The notes under the pieces were generated by a model. The model worked only from the letters and a program-made list of their open reading frames with translations. It was not told the DNA's origin and did not search any database. This document shows, in pieces, positions 26,665 through 36,200 of a stretch of DNA of 64,000 nucleotides. The translations under genes and the position numbers were made by a program. Source of the stretch: Saliniramus fredricksonii (GTDB taxonomy: Bacteria > Pseudomonadota > Alphaproteobacteria > Rhizobiales > Beijerinckiaceae); contig NZ_FMBM01000002.1 of NCBI RefSeq assembly GCF_900094735.1, positions 1 through 64,000 of the forward strand, given 5' to 3'. The stretch's first letter is position 1. Each line of letters begins with the position of its first letter.

Positions 26665-27063
26665 ATGGATGCCTTGCTCATGGAAAAATGTGCAGCAATT
26701 ATTATTCGTGAAAAAACTCTCCTAGTTGTACGTAAGCGTTTCACGAATATTTTCATTTCTCCCGGCGGGAAAATTGAGCCGGGGGAAACACAAATCCAGT
26801 GTTTGCGTCGTGAGGTCGCAGAAGAAATTGGCGTCGAAATATCCGACGCACTGTATTTCGATTCTTTTGAGAGAGAAGCTGCGTTTGACCATAAGATAAT
26901 TATAATTCACGCTTGGTTCGTATCTGTATACGGGGAATGTTATCCAAATTCCGAAATCGAAGAAATTCGCTGGGTCAATGGAAAAACCCGGGTTCCAATA
27001 GCCTCCATCTTCAAGGATTGTGTGATACCCCGACTGCTAGCGCAAGATCTGATCGATGAATAA
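26665..27063 (+). CDS. Nudix hydrolase
   Basis: 132 residues from ATG 26665, preceded by GAAGAGAG. An upstream TTG at 26644 is in frame but less likely. The Nudix box is complete at residues 35-57 (GKIEPGETQIQCLRREVAEE and so on, satisfying G-x5-E-x7-RE-U-xEE-x-GU). It hydrolyses a nucleoside diphosphate linked to some moiety, in MutT style. In this operon it could convert an NTP or NDP derivative to the monophosphate that a LOG enzyme needs. The PLP-enzyme gene starts eight bases before its stop, so the two are coupled. Confidence 0.88.
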   Translation: MDALLMEKCAAIIIREKTLLVVRKRFTNIFISPGGKIEPGETQIQCLRREVAEEIGVEISDALYFDSFEREAAFDHKIIIIHAWFVSVYGECYPNSEIEEIRWVNGKTRVPIASIFKDCVIPRLLAQDLIDE

Positions 27064-27997
27064 GTCAAAATTAAGAACCGCTGGCGCCTTCGGAAAAATC
27101 GATTCAGCTGCGTTACATCCGGATCTGGTGCGAAAAAATGAGAACTACTATTCTGATTGTGCGGTAATTCGCTTTGAGCTAAAGCAATTGCTTGCTTTTC
27201 ACCTCGGAATAAAACACAGATTGTTTATATTGAATAATACGACGCATGGTTTGCTGACGACAATTGTCGGGCTCTGTGCGGAAGGTTTCGGCCTCAAGCC
27301 TGCAAACAACGCATATGCGCCATACCGGATTCTGGCTGCCGGCGGGTTGCCCGGGGGTGATGAGCGCATTCTGACGCTTCAAACGCATATTGATCCGACG
27401 ACCGGATGTGTCGCACCGCCACTTCTAGAGGCTGGCAAGCCATCTGTCTGCGACATAGCTCAGAGTTTTGCCACTGCAGCACATCATGAAGCGGCGCTCG
27501 CTGCAGATGTGTTCATCTGCCCGCTTCACAAACATACGGGTCTGGCCACAGGCCTTGGCCTTTTGGGCATCAGTGATGAGTTGGATGCCCCGCATTTGCG
27601 CGCCGTAGCGGAAATGGCGGAAGCGGGGACGGTTGCGTTTCCGACCATCCGGAAAGCCTTGGCGCGCGCCCAACTCCTTGAAGGACGCGTGATCAACACT
27701 TTTGCGTTGCAGATGGATGAAGCGCAAGCCCAAGAATTGTCGACCGACGGTGTTTCGATACTGTCACCACTAAACCAGCCGCTCCCCTTCGCGGTCTTGA
27801 GGGTGGCCGATCCGGAAATTCTCCACAAGATACCGTTCCGCTCGCCTTTCACAATCAAACAACTTTCAGGCGAGCGAATGATCAGAGTATCCGGCGCCAT
27901 TCGGGGTGTGCTCGGCGACGCACCTGTCGACCATTCAGCCCGACTGGCTAGCGTCATTCGTCGCGCTGCGAATCCAGGAGGTGGTCTTGGCCGATAG
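27056..27997 (+). CDS. Class-V aminotransferase-like PLP-dependent protein, short form
   Basis: 313 residues. Features of fold-type I class V enzymes are visible: NNTTHGLLTTIVGL (phosphate-binding turn), QTHIDPTTGCVAPPLLEAG, VCDIAQSFATAA (Asp133 expected to contact the pyridine nitrogen) and CPLHKHTGLATGLGLLG (Lys159 as Schiff-base lysine). It is shorter than typical cysteine desulfurases or aminotransferases (about 370-400), mainly at the C-terminus. The reaction could be transamination, beta-elimination or sulfur/selenium transfer. Base composition returns toward the host average. I do not recognise a named subfamily. Confidence 0.6.
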   Translation: MNKSKLRTAGAFGKIDSAALHPDLVRKNENYYSDCAVIRFELKQLLAFHLGIKHRLFILNNTTHGLLTTIVGLCAEGFGLKPANNAYAPYRILAAGGLPGGDERILTLQTHIDPTTGCVAPPLLEAGKPSVCDIAQSFATAAHHEAALAADVFICPLHKHTGLATGLGLLGISDELDAPHLRAVAEMAEAGTVAFPTIRKALARAQLLEGRVINTFALQMDEAQAQELSTDGVSILSPLNQPLPFAVLRVADPEILHKIPFRSPFTIKQLSGERMIRVSGAIRGVLGDAPVDHSARLASVIRRAANPGGGLGR

Positions 27998-28871
27998 CTC
28001 CAGAACCGGTGTGCTCATCGCGTTTGCCGGCGCGTTCCTTTTAAGCTTCGATACACTGCTCTTGCGGATGATCGGTGCTGAACCCCTGCAGATGGCGTTC
28101 TGGCGCGGCCTGTCCATGTTTGCCGCCGGCTGCGCTGCCTTGTTTATTCTAAAAGTGGTTCGTCCGCATGCGGACCTGCGGATGCTGAACGGAAAGACCG
28201 GCGTCACGGTTGCCTGTTTTTACGGCATCGCCAGTATCAGTTTCGTCGCGAGTGCGATGATGACAAGCATTGCCAACATGCTCCTCATCATTGCGACGGC
28301 GCCTTTCTGGGCAGCTATTCTCGCTATCGTCATTCTCAACGAGCGCCCGTCGCGCGCGACGCTGGTTGCATGCGGCGTGGCTTTCAGCGGTATGCTGGTG
28401 GTCGCATGGCCAGGGCTGCGAGGTGGAATTAATGCCGGGGATGCCATCGCGCTGGTCGCAGCGCTGAGCATGGCGTGTGCCTTCGTCGTATCACGCCGGA
28501 CCCGGGCAAATCTCGCTCTGGCTCCGGCGTTGGGCGGCCTTATGTCTGCGATCGTACTGATGCCCTTCGTCGGTGGTTTTTGGCTCGGATCGTGGCAGAG
28601 TATGGTCTTGATGGGCGTTGAGGGATTGCTTCTGGTGCCGCTGGCGCTCGGTTTGCTGGCAATGGCGCCCCGGTATCTGCCCGCTCCCCGGGTCGGCCTG
28701 TTTCTTCTGCTCGAAACCGTGCTCGGGCCGTTATGGATATGGGCCGTCCTCGCCGAGGCACCCACGGCTTATGCCTTGTCAGGCGGCTTGATCGTGGTTG
28801 CGACCCTGGCGCTGCATAGTCTCTACAGTATGCGCCGATGGCGTCGTTTCGCTGCCGCCCCGAAGCATTGA
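27987..28871 (+). CDS. DMT/EamA-family transporter
   Basis: 294 residues from TTG 27987, behind a perfect AGGAGG (27976-27981) lying inside the upstream gene. About ten membrane segments and two EamA repeats are visible (FAGAFLLSFDTLLLRMIGAE, then PLWIWAVLAEAPTAYALSGG near the end). These carriers usually export amino acids or small metabolites. As the last gene of the LOG/PP-loop/Nudix/PLP operon, translationally overlapped, it is best read as the exporter of, or self-protection against, that pathway's product. Confidence 0.82.
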   Translation: MADSSRTGVLIAFAGAFLLSFDTLLLRMIGAEPLQMAFWRGLSMFAAGCAALFILKVVRPHADLRMLNGKTGVTVACFYGIASISFVASAMMTSIANMLLIIATAPFWAAILAIVILNERPSRATLVACGVAFSGMLVVAWPGLRGGINAGDAIALVAALSMACAFVVSRRTRANLALAPALGGLMSAIVLMPFVGGFWLGSWQSMVLMGVEGLLLVPLALGLLAMAPRYLPAPRVGLFLLLETVLGPLWIWAVLAEAPTAYALSGGLIVVATLALHSLYSMRRWRRFAAAPKH

Positions 28872-28957
28872 AGTCTGTTACCGACATGGCTTCGCGCGGC
28901 GCATGTGCCCGCCACAAGCGACGATCAATTTATTCGATGGCCCGACGCCGCCCGGCC

Positions 28958-30298
28958 TCAGCCCTGCGTGGCCGATGTTATCGGCAGTGGCAGACACCAG
29001 AAACCGAGTGAGCGGCGTGCGAGCAGGGCCATGGAGAGGCTCGCCGTCGTCGTCGTGGCGAAGAAGGCCCATGCCGCGCCCCAGATCCCGAGGGCGGGGA
29101 TCAGGACGAGATTGAGGCCGATGCACAGCACGGCGCAAGCTGTCAGCAGCAGCGCCAGATGCCTCTGGTGATCGGTCATGATGAGCAGCACCCGGATCGG
29201 GCCCGTCGTCGCCTGGACGATATAGGCCGCGATCAGGAGCAGCAGCGGGCCGGAAGCCTCACGGAAACCCGGTCCGAACAGTTCGAGCAGGAACGGGCCC
29301 GCCAGCGCCAGCCCGGTCGCCGCGGCGAGGGTCGGCCACAATGTCAGACCGCAGAAGCGCCGGCTGGTTTCCTCGAATCGGTCGGTGGCGCCCTGCGCCG
29401 CCAGCGCGGCGAGGCGCCCCTGCGCCACTGCGGAGACGGCAAAGAAGACATAGGAGGTCAAGGCTGCGAGCTTGGCGGCGGCGAAATAGGCGCCGCCGGT
29501 CTCCGGCGAGGCCAGAATATTCAGAAGAATGATATCCACCGAAGCCACGACGAGCAGATAGGCATCCGAGACCAGAACGCCCGCCGATACGCCGCTCCAG
29601 CGGCGCTTCTGCCAGGACGGGGGCCAGACACGCCAGGCGCTGCGCAGCCGCCAGCTCGCGATTCCCCACTGGATGATCCAGGCGCCGATCACGGCGGCGA
29701 GGCTCGCCCACATGGCCGTCGCCGCATCGGGTGCGGCCCCGATGCCGATCAGAACGGCGATCCCGGCCAGAAGCAGGGCGGGCCGCAGCAGCATGCCCGG
29801 CAGATACGCCAGCGCCGCAGAGCCGGCGGCGCGCGTCAGCCCCTTGCCGATATCGATCTGCGCCAGCAGCGGCACGGCCAGCGCGCCGACCAGAAGCGCG
29901 TCGATCTGTGCCGGGCCGAGGCCGATGGCGGGGCGCGTCGCGACGAGCATGATCGTCGCCATGGCGACGAGGCCGAGCCCGAAGGCCACGGCCTGCGAGA
30001 ACAGGATCAGGCCCAGCAGGGTTTGCCGGTCGCCTTGCGTGCGATAGGCGGAAGCAAACCGGGTCGTCGTCGATGCGAGGCCCGCCTGCGCCAGCGCCGC
30101 CGCGAGCGCTGCCCAGACCCAGGCGTTGGAGAATGCCCCGAATCCGGCAAGCCCGAGCCAGCGGGCCGCGATCAGCTGGCTGAGCAGAGTCAGCCCCGCC
30201 CCGCTGACGCGAATCGCGAATGCGGCTGCGGCATCCATGCGATCAGCATCGCGCAACCTGTCGCGCAATCCTCCGGCCAGGGCGGTGAAGGCCGTCAT
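28958..30298 (-). CDS. Polysaccharide flippase-like membrane protein (Wzx/MATE-type fold)
   Basis: 446 residues from ATG 30298, overlapping the previous stop by four bases. About 12-14 membrane segments are seen, with the N-terminal pattern FAIRVSGAGLTLLSQLIAAR and ARWLGLAGFGAFSNAWVWAA typical of lipopolysaccharide/exopolysaccharide translocases. It would flip a lipid-linked sugar or similar across the inner membrane. It is paired with the ATP-grasp gene in a two-gene operon, which points to a surface glycan or peptide-like modification. Base composition is like the core genome. Confidence 0.8.
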   Translation of the reverse strand: MTAFTALAGGLRDRLRDADRMDAAAAFAIRVSGAGLTLLSQLIAARWLGLAGFGAFSNAWVWAALAAALAQAGLASTTTRFASAYRTQGDRQTLLGLILFSQAVAFGLGLVAMATIMLVATRPAIGLGPAQIDALLVGALAVPLLAQIDIGKGLTRAAGSAALAYLPGMLLRPALLLAGIAVLIGIGAAPDAATAMWASLAAVIGAWIIQWGIASWRLRSAWRVWPPSWQKRRWSGVSAGVLVSDAYLLVVASVDIILLNILASPETGGAYFAAAKLAALTSYVFFAVSAVAQGRLAALAAQGATDRFEETSRRFCGLTLWPTLAAATGLALAGPFLLELFGPGFREASGPLLLLIAAYIVQATTGPIRVLLIMTDHQRHLALLLTACAVLCIGLNLVLIPALGIWGAAWAFFATTTTASLSMALLARRSLGFWCLPLPITSATQG

Positions 30299-31569
30299 GA
30301 ACCGGTCTGCCCGGCATTGCGCCGCTCTGCGGCACCGCTGCGATTCGCGCGCCAGCGGTTGATCGCCATCCGCCCCGCACCGGTGATTTCCAGCACCCCC
30401 GGCATCAGATCGTCCTGCACGAGCGTATCCGAGCGCTCGCGTCCCCATGCCGCCAGAAGCGGGTGGGCGGCCAGCGCCGAGAGATCGCGCGCCGCATCGA
30501 GCAAACCGTGCCCGCTGATGGCTTCACGCCCGATATTGCGGGCATCGTGCAGCAGATTGCGCGCGCATGTCCCGGCGGGATAGGCGACCTGCGGATGGGT
30601 GATGCCGTGCACGATCTGATCATACTGGAACAGCGGGAAATCGACACCGAGCGCGACCGGAAGCGGCAGCGAGCCCCAGAAACGGGCATTGGCTTCCAGC
30701 AGCACATGGCCTCCGTCGGGCCGGCGTCGGAATTCGAACATGCATACGCCGGAAAAGTGCAGCCGTTCCACCATCGCCGCCACAGTCGCGCCCAGTTCGG
30801 GATCCGGCGCCTCGCTCATCCGCAGGGAACTGCCGCCGGCCGCCGCCTCCCGCAATCGGCAATGCTGAAAGGCCTGGGTCACGGCGCCCTGATGGGCAAG
30901 GACCGAATAGCCCACGCCGGTACCGGGTATGGCGGCCTCGGCAAGCCAGCCGGACGGCGCGGCAATGCGTGACAGGGCCTCGGCAAGAGCCTCGGGCGTA
31001 TGGGCGCGCATGACGCTGCCGCGCTCACCGAGGCTTCCCGGCTCGTAGGAGCGCCGGGGCTTGAGATAGAGCGGCAGGCCGAGCCTGTCGGCGAGCGTTT
31101 CTGCGGTGGCGCCGTCATCCAACATGCAGCCGGGCGCCACCCGGATACCGAGTTCTTCGGCGAGGGCCCGCGTCTGCGCCTTGTCGAAGAGCTGTGCCGC
31201 CGCATCCGTCGGTTCGGGGCGTGCAATCGTCTGGCCGGCGAATGTCTCGGGCGCGCTTTCGATCAGGATGATCCCGCGATCGCAGCAGGGGATGATGAGG
31301 TCGAAGCGCCAGCGGGCGAGGATCTCCGCAGCAGCTTTGGCCCAGCTCTGCATCCGGGTGTTGCGCGGCAATTGGTGAACCCGGGTCACGTATCTTGAAT
31401 GTGTCGTAGGGGAATGCCAGTTGAACGGTGCAAGATGCACTTCCTTGCCGGCGCGCCCGAGTGATCTCACCACTGCCAGCGTCGCACGCGTATCGTCACC
31501 GATCACCAGGACCCGCTCCGAATCCGGTGACTGTCGTTGAAAATCTCTACTGCCCATTGTCGCTGTCAT
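30295..31569 (-). CDS. ATP-grasp enzyme, carbamoyl-phosphate-synthase-like
   Basis: 424 residues from ATG 31569 (MTATMGSRDFQRQSPDSERV; a second start at 31557). The frame is open further upstream, but that extension overlaps the opposing dciA-like gene and is spurious. Rossmann pre-ATP-grasp domain VLVIGDDTRATLAVVRSLGR, ATP-grasp body LGLPLYLKPRRSYEPGSLGE, metal-binding VCMFEFRRRPDGGHVLLEAN and ARFWGSLPLPVALGVDFP. Such enzymes ligate a carboxylate to an amine with ATP, often adding an amino acid in envelope or polysaccharide modification. It is followed with overlap by the flippase gene. Confidence 0.8.
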   Translation of the reverse strand: MTATMGSRDFQRQSPDSERVLVIGDDTRATLAVVRSLGRAGKEVHLAPFNWHSPTTHSRYVTRVHQLPRNTRMQSWAKAAAEILARWRFDLIIPCCDRGIILIESAPETFAGQTIARPEPTDAAAQLFDKAQTRALAEELGIRVAPGCMLDDGATAETLADRLGLPLYLKPRRSYEPGSLGERGSVMRAHTPEALAEALSRIAAPSGWLAEAAIPGTGVGYSVLAHQGAVTQAFQHCRLREAAAGGSSLRMSEAPDPELGATVAAMVERLHFSGVCMFEFRRRPDGGHVLLEANARFWGSLPLPVALGVDFPLFQYDQIVHGITHPQVAYPAGTCARNLLHDARNIGREAISGHGLLDAARDLSALAAHPLLAAWGRERSDTLVQDDLMPGVLEITGAGRMAINRWRANRSGAAERRNAGQTGS

Positions 31570-31852
31570 GAGATCATCCGCACATACAGATGTAAAAATC
31601 GCGTTACAAAACTTACGTAAGGTCATCCCGATCGGTGGCGCAGTGCCTGCGCCGCGTGATCGCCGCCGGCCTGCCGATGCGTGAAAATCGCATGAACCGA
31701 TCCGCTCGCCGCGCTTGACAAGGGTGCTTCCCGGCTTGACGTTGCCGGATATCGAGGCTGGCGGACCGTGCGCAACGAAGCGGCGCTGAAGATACGGCTC
31801 GCCCGCCCGGCTCCGTCGCGTGGCGCTCAACCTGTGCAAGGTTTCCAAAGTC

Positions 31853-32428
31853 ATGGTCGCAGATGAACCCGCTCGGACCCGGCGTCCCTCGTACGACAGT
31901 CCCGCGCCTCGCCCCGCGCGCCGTCCAGCGCGCGCGAAAGCGCTTGCGGAACTGCTCGACCGCTGCATGGCGCCGGCTCTGGCGAAACAGGGATTTGCTT
32001 CCGGAGACGTGATCGCGGCATGGCCGGAAATCGTCGGCTCCCATCTGGCTGTCTTCTCCCAGCCGGTGAAGCTGGAATGGCCGCGCCGGCGCGGTCCGCG
32101 TGATCCCGAGCGCGCCCCCGATCCCGCCACGCTGGTGGTGCGGGTCGAAGGCGCCTTCGCGCTGGATTTCCAGCAATCCGTGCCCCTCGTGATCGAGCGC
32201 CTCAACGCCCATTATGGCTGGGCCTGTATCGGGCGCGTCGTGATTCGCCAGGGCCCGGTGATGCGCCCGCCCGAGCGCGTGGCCGCACCGGTGCCGGCGG
32301 ATCCGGAGACGGCACAGATGGTCGCCGCCAAAGTCGACGCCATCGACGATCCCGGCCTGCGCGCGGCGCTGGCGCGCTTCGGCGAGGCGGTGATCGCCGG
32401 CAAGGGCCCGCGCCATGGCAGGCGGTGA
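31853..32428 (+). CDS. DUF721/DciA-like protein
   Basis: 191 residues from ATG 31853 (MVADEPARTRRPSYDSPAPR); an upstream GTG at 31820 is in frame. The DUF721 core AWPEIVGSHLAVFSQPVKLE and ALDFQQSVPLVIERLNAHYG is clear. DciA proteins help load the replicative helicase DnaB in bacteria that lack DnaC. The order DUF721, DsbA-like, smc is conserved in Hyphomicrobiales. In many of them mutY precedes it, but here the preceding DNA is the divergent ATP-grasp/flippase pair. Confidence 0.8.
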   Translation: MVADEPARTRRPSYDSPAPRPARRPARAKALAELLDRCMAPALAKQGFASGDVIAAWPEIVGSHLAVFSQPVKLEWPRRRGPRDPERAPDPATLVVRVEGAFALDFQQSVPLVIERLNAHYGWACIGRVVIRQGPVMRPPERVAAPVPADPETAQMVAAKVDAIDDPGLRAALARFGEAVIAGKGPRHGRR

Positions 32429-32564
32429 GTGTGCGCGGTACACGAGACTGTGAGCCGCCCGGGACTTGCGCGCCGGGGCGCATTCTTGCCACAAGGCTCG
32501 TCAGAATGAATTCCGGTAGATTTGTGCGCGGCCCGCCCGTGCGCACTCAGCGAAAGGAAGTGCA

Positions 32565-33182
32565 ATGATCAATCGGCGTCACGCAATGGGTCTTCTGGTC
32601 GGTGCCGGGGCCGCGAGCCTCGCATTCGGCCAGGCAGCGTTTGCCGACAACCATGAAGCGGATGCCGGGGAATGGCGGGAAATGATGGTCGGCAGCCCGG
32701 ATGCGCCGGTCGAGATCATCGAATACGCTTCGCTGACCTGTCCGCATTGCGCGAATTTCCGCACCAACACCTATCCGCTCCTGCGCGAGCGCTATGTCGA
32801 TAACGGTCAGGTGCGCATGATCTTTCGTGAATTCCCGCTCGATCAGCTCGCGATCGCCGGGTTCATGCTGGCGCGCTGCGACGAGGAACAGTATTTTCCG
32901 ATCGTGAACATGCTGTTCGAGACCCAGCGGCAATGGGCTTTCGGCGACCGCCCGCTCGACGAACTCGCCGGAATGATGCGTCAGGTCGGTTTCTCACAGG
33001 AAAAATTCGAATCCTGCTTGAATGATCAGGCGATCTATGACGGCATCATGGCTGTCACCAATGAGGGTCGGGAGCAGGGTGTGAATTCAACACCGACCTT
33101 CATCGTCGACGGCGAGATACATCGCGGAGCGTTGTCGATTGATCAGTTCGAGGAAATCCTCGCACCCAAACTCGACGGCTGA
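32565..33182 (+). CDS. DsbA-like periplasmic thiol oxidoreductase
   Basis: 205 residues. The N-terminal signal MINRRHAMGLLVGAGAASLA has paired arginines and an AFA-D cleavage-like site. Thioredoxin-fold active site CPHC at residues 59-62 (YASLTCPHCANFR), and the cis-proline loop GVNSTPTFIVDG. It belongs to the DsbA/com1 group that oxidises or isomerises disulfides of exported proteins. It is 72 bp upstream of smc, an arrangement common in this order. Confidence 0.88.
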   Translation: MINRRHAMGLLVGAGAASLAFGQAAFADNHEADAGEWREMMVGSPDAPVEIIEYASLTCPHCANFRTNTYPLLRERYVDNGQVRMIFREFPLDQLAIAGFMLARCDEEQYFPIVNMLFETQRQWAFGDRPLDELAGMMRQVGFSQEKFESCLNDQAIYDGIMAVTNEGREQGVNSTPTFIVDGEIHRGALSIDQFEEILAPKLDG

Positions 33183-33254
33183 TCCTCTCAGCCGTGATGA
33201 CGGCGCGCGGCGCGCGTCCGCCCGCGATCCTGCTTTCGGGGGGAGGGTGCGCCG

Positions 33255-36200
33255 ATGCAGTTGACGCGCCTGCGCATCGTCGGTTTCAAGAGCTTCGTCG
33301 AGCCGACGGAATTCCTGATCGAGCCCGGGCTGACCGGTGTGATCGGCCCCAATGGCTGCGGCAAGTCCAATCTCGTCGAGGCCCTGCGCTGGGTGATGGG
33401 CGAGAGCTCCTATAAAAGCATGCGCGCCTCGGGCATGGACGACGTCATCTTTGGCGGCTCGGGCCATCGCCCGGCGCGCAACACGGCGGAGGTGACGGTC
33501 ACCGTCGACAATGCCGACCGCACCGCTCCCGCCGCCTTCAACGACGCTGAAATCCTCGAAATCTCGCGCAAGATCACCCGCGAAGCCGGTTCGACCTACC
33601 GCATCAACGGGCGTGAGGTGCGTGCGCGCGACGTGCAGCTGCTCTTTGCCGATGCGGCGACCGGGGCACGCTCCGCCGCCATGGTGCGTCAGGGGCAGAT
33701 CAGCGAGATCATCGCTGCCAAGCCGCAGGCGCGCCGGCGCATTCTGGAGGATGCTGCCGGCATTGCCGGGCTGCATGCACGCCGCCACGAGGCGGAGCTG
33801 CGCCTGCGCGCGGCGGAGGAGAACCTCTCCCGCGTCGAGGACGTGCTCGGCCAGATCGACCAGCAGGCCGACAGTCTCAGGCGCCAGAGCCGGCAGGCGA
33901 CGCGCTACCGCACGCTCTCCGCGGATATCCGCCGGCTCGAAGCCACACTCCAGCTGATCGGTTATCGCGAAGCGCGGGCAGAGGCGGTGGAGGCCGAGAA
34001 TGCCCTGTCCGCCATCACGGCGGAAGTGGCCACGCGCAGCGCCGGGCAGGCGGAGGCAGCCCGGCTGCAGGCCATCGCCGCCCATGCGCTTCCCGGTCTG
34101 CGCGAGAAGGAAGCCGAGGCCGCCGCCGGCCTGCAGCGTCTCGTGCTCGTGCGCACCGCGCTCGAAGCGGAGGAAACCCGCGCCCGCGATCGTGCCCAGG
34201 CCCTGGAGCGTCGCCTGGTCGAACTCGGGCGTGACCGTGAGCGCCAGCAGGCGCTGATCACCGATGCGCAGGCCAGCATCGCGCGTTTGCGCGAGGAGGC
34301 GGAGGGGCTGGGTACCGACGGCCCGCAGGTGAAGGCTGCGCGCGAGGCGGCGGAGGTGCGTTGTGCAGAGCGTGACGCGGCGCTCGCGCGGGCCGAGGAG
34401 GCGTTCAACGCCGCGCAGGCCGCCATGTCCGATCTCAATGCGCGTCGCGCCGGTCTCGAACGCAGTGCCCGCGAGGAGGCCGAACGCGCCGCGCGCTATA
34501 CCCGCCAGCGGGCCGAGATCGCAGCCCAGCATGCAGCGCTTGCCGATTCGGGTGCGGCCGCCGATCTCGAGACCCTGCGCGCGGCGCATGAGGACGCATC
34601 GGAACGTGCCGACGCGGCCGATGCCCGTGCCGCGAGCGCCCGCGAAACGCTGGTTGCCGCACGCGATGCGGAGAGCGCGGCGCGCGGGCCGCTCGCCGAG
34701 GCCGAACGCCGGGCGCAAAAGCTCGAAACCGAAGCGGCGACGCTCGCCAGGTTCTTCGCCGCCCCCGAAGGCGATGCGCATGCGCCCATGCTGGACGCGG
34801 TCAGTGTCGACAAGGGCTACGAGATCGCGCTGGGCGCCGCGCTCGGCGAAGATCTCCAGGCCGCGCAGGACGAGGCGGCGCCGATCCGCTGGTGCAGGCT
34901 CGACAGCGACGGTGATCCCGCCCTGCCTGACGGCGTGACGCCGCTCTCGGATCATGTCGCGGCGCCGCCGGCGCTCGCGCGCGTGCTCGCGCAGATCGGC
35001 GTGATCGATCACGCGACCGGCGCCCGGCTGCACCGGCACCTCGCCACGGGGCAGATGCTCGTCACGATTGAGGGGGATCTGTGGCGCTGGGACGGCTATG
35101 CCGCCGCCGCCGACGCGCCTTCCGCCGCCGCGCGACGCCTCGCCGAGCGCAACCGGCTGGGTGATCTGCAGCGCGCAGCGGCACAGGCGCGCGACGAGGC
35201 GGATCTCGCCCGGCGTGATCTCGATTTTGCCCAGGCCTCGGCCCGCGCAGCGGCCTCGGGCGAGAATCAGGCGATGGAGGCGGCCCGCCAGGCGCGGCGC
35301 CGGCGCGACGATGCGGCGGCACGCCGCTCGCAGGCCGAGCGGGCCGATGCCGACCGGATCGCGCGTCTGTCGGGGCTCGAAGACGCGCTCGCGCGCCTCG
35401 ATGCCGATCTGGAAGAGGCCGAGAGCCGCGCCGGGGAGGCGCGTGAGGCGCTCGATGACCTTACTCCCGCGCCGGAACTGGAGGCGCGTCTCCAGGATGC
35501 GCGGCTTTCTGCCGCACAGGCGCGCTCTGAAGCTGCCGAGGCACGCGCCACGCTTCAGGGTCTGGTGCGCGAGGCGGAACTGGCCGAGAGCCGCCGCAAG
35601 GCGATCGCCCTCGAAACCGGCAGTTGGAGTGAGCGCGCAGAAAACGCCCGCGCGGCGCTCGAAGATGTCGACGAGCGCGTCGCGGCGGCGCGCGAGGAGC
35701 TCGAAGCCCTGCGCGAGGCGCCGGACGATTTTCACATGCGCCGCCGGCGTCTCGAAAGCGAGATCGAGCAGGCCGAGGCGGCCCGGCGCGCAGCCGCCGA
35801 CCGGCTGGCCGAGGGCGAGACGGCGCAGGCCGAGACCGACAGGACTGCCCGCGAGGCGCTCGCTGCGCTCTCATCGGCGCGTGAATCGGCAGCGGCCGCG
35901 CAGGCACGCCGCGATGCCCAGCAGGCGCGGCTCGCCGAGCTCGACCGGGCAATCCGCGACAACCTGGAGACCACGCCGGACGGGCTGTATCAGCTTGCCG
36001 GGCTGGAGCCGGGTGCCGAGCCGCCGCCCGCCGGCGATGTCGAGGACAGGCTCCTGATCCTGCGCCATGATCGCGAGCGCCTCGGCGCGGTCAATCTGCG
36101 CGCGGAAGACGAATTGCGCGAGATCGAGGAGCGGCGCGACACGCTGGGCGCCGAGCGTGACGACCTGGTCGAGGCGATCAAGCGCCTGCGCCAGGCCGTG

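Noticed and set aside
31570-32205. N-terminal extension of the ATP-grasp frame to 636 residues
   Set aside because: It overlaps the opposing dciA-like gene and has no similarity to ATP-grasp proteins. A normal start lies at 31569.
33087-35735. An 882-residue minus-strand open frame
   Set aside because: It is a high-GC shadow of smc, with composition bias and no recognisable domain.
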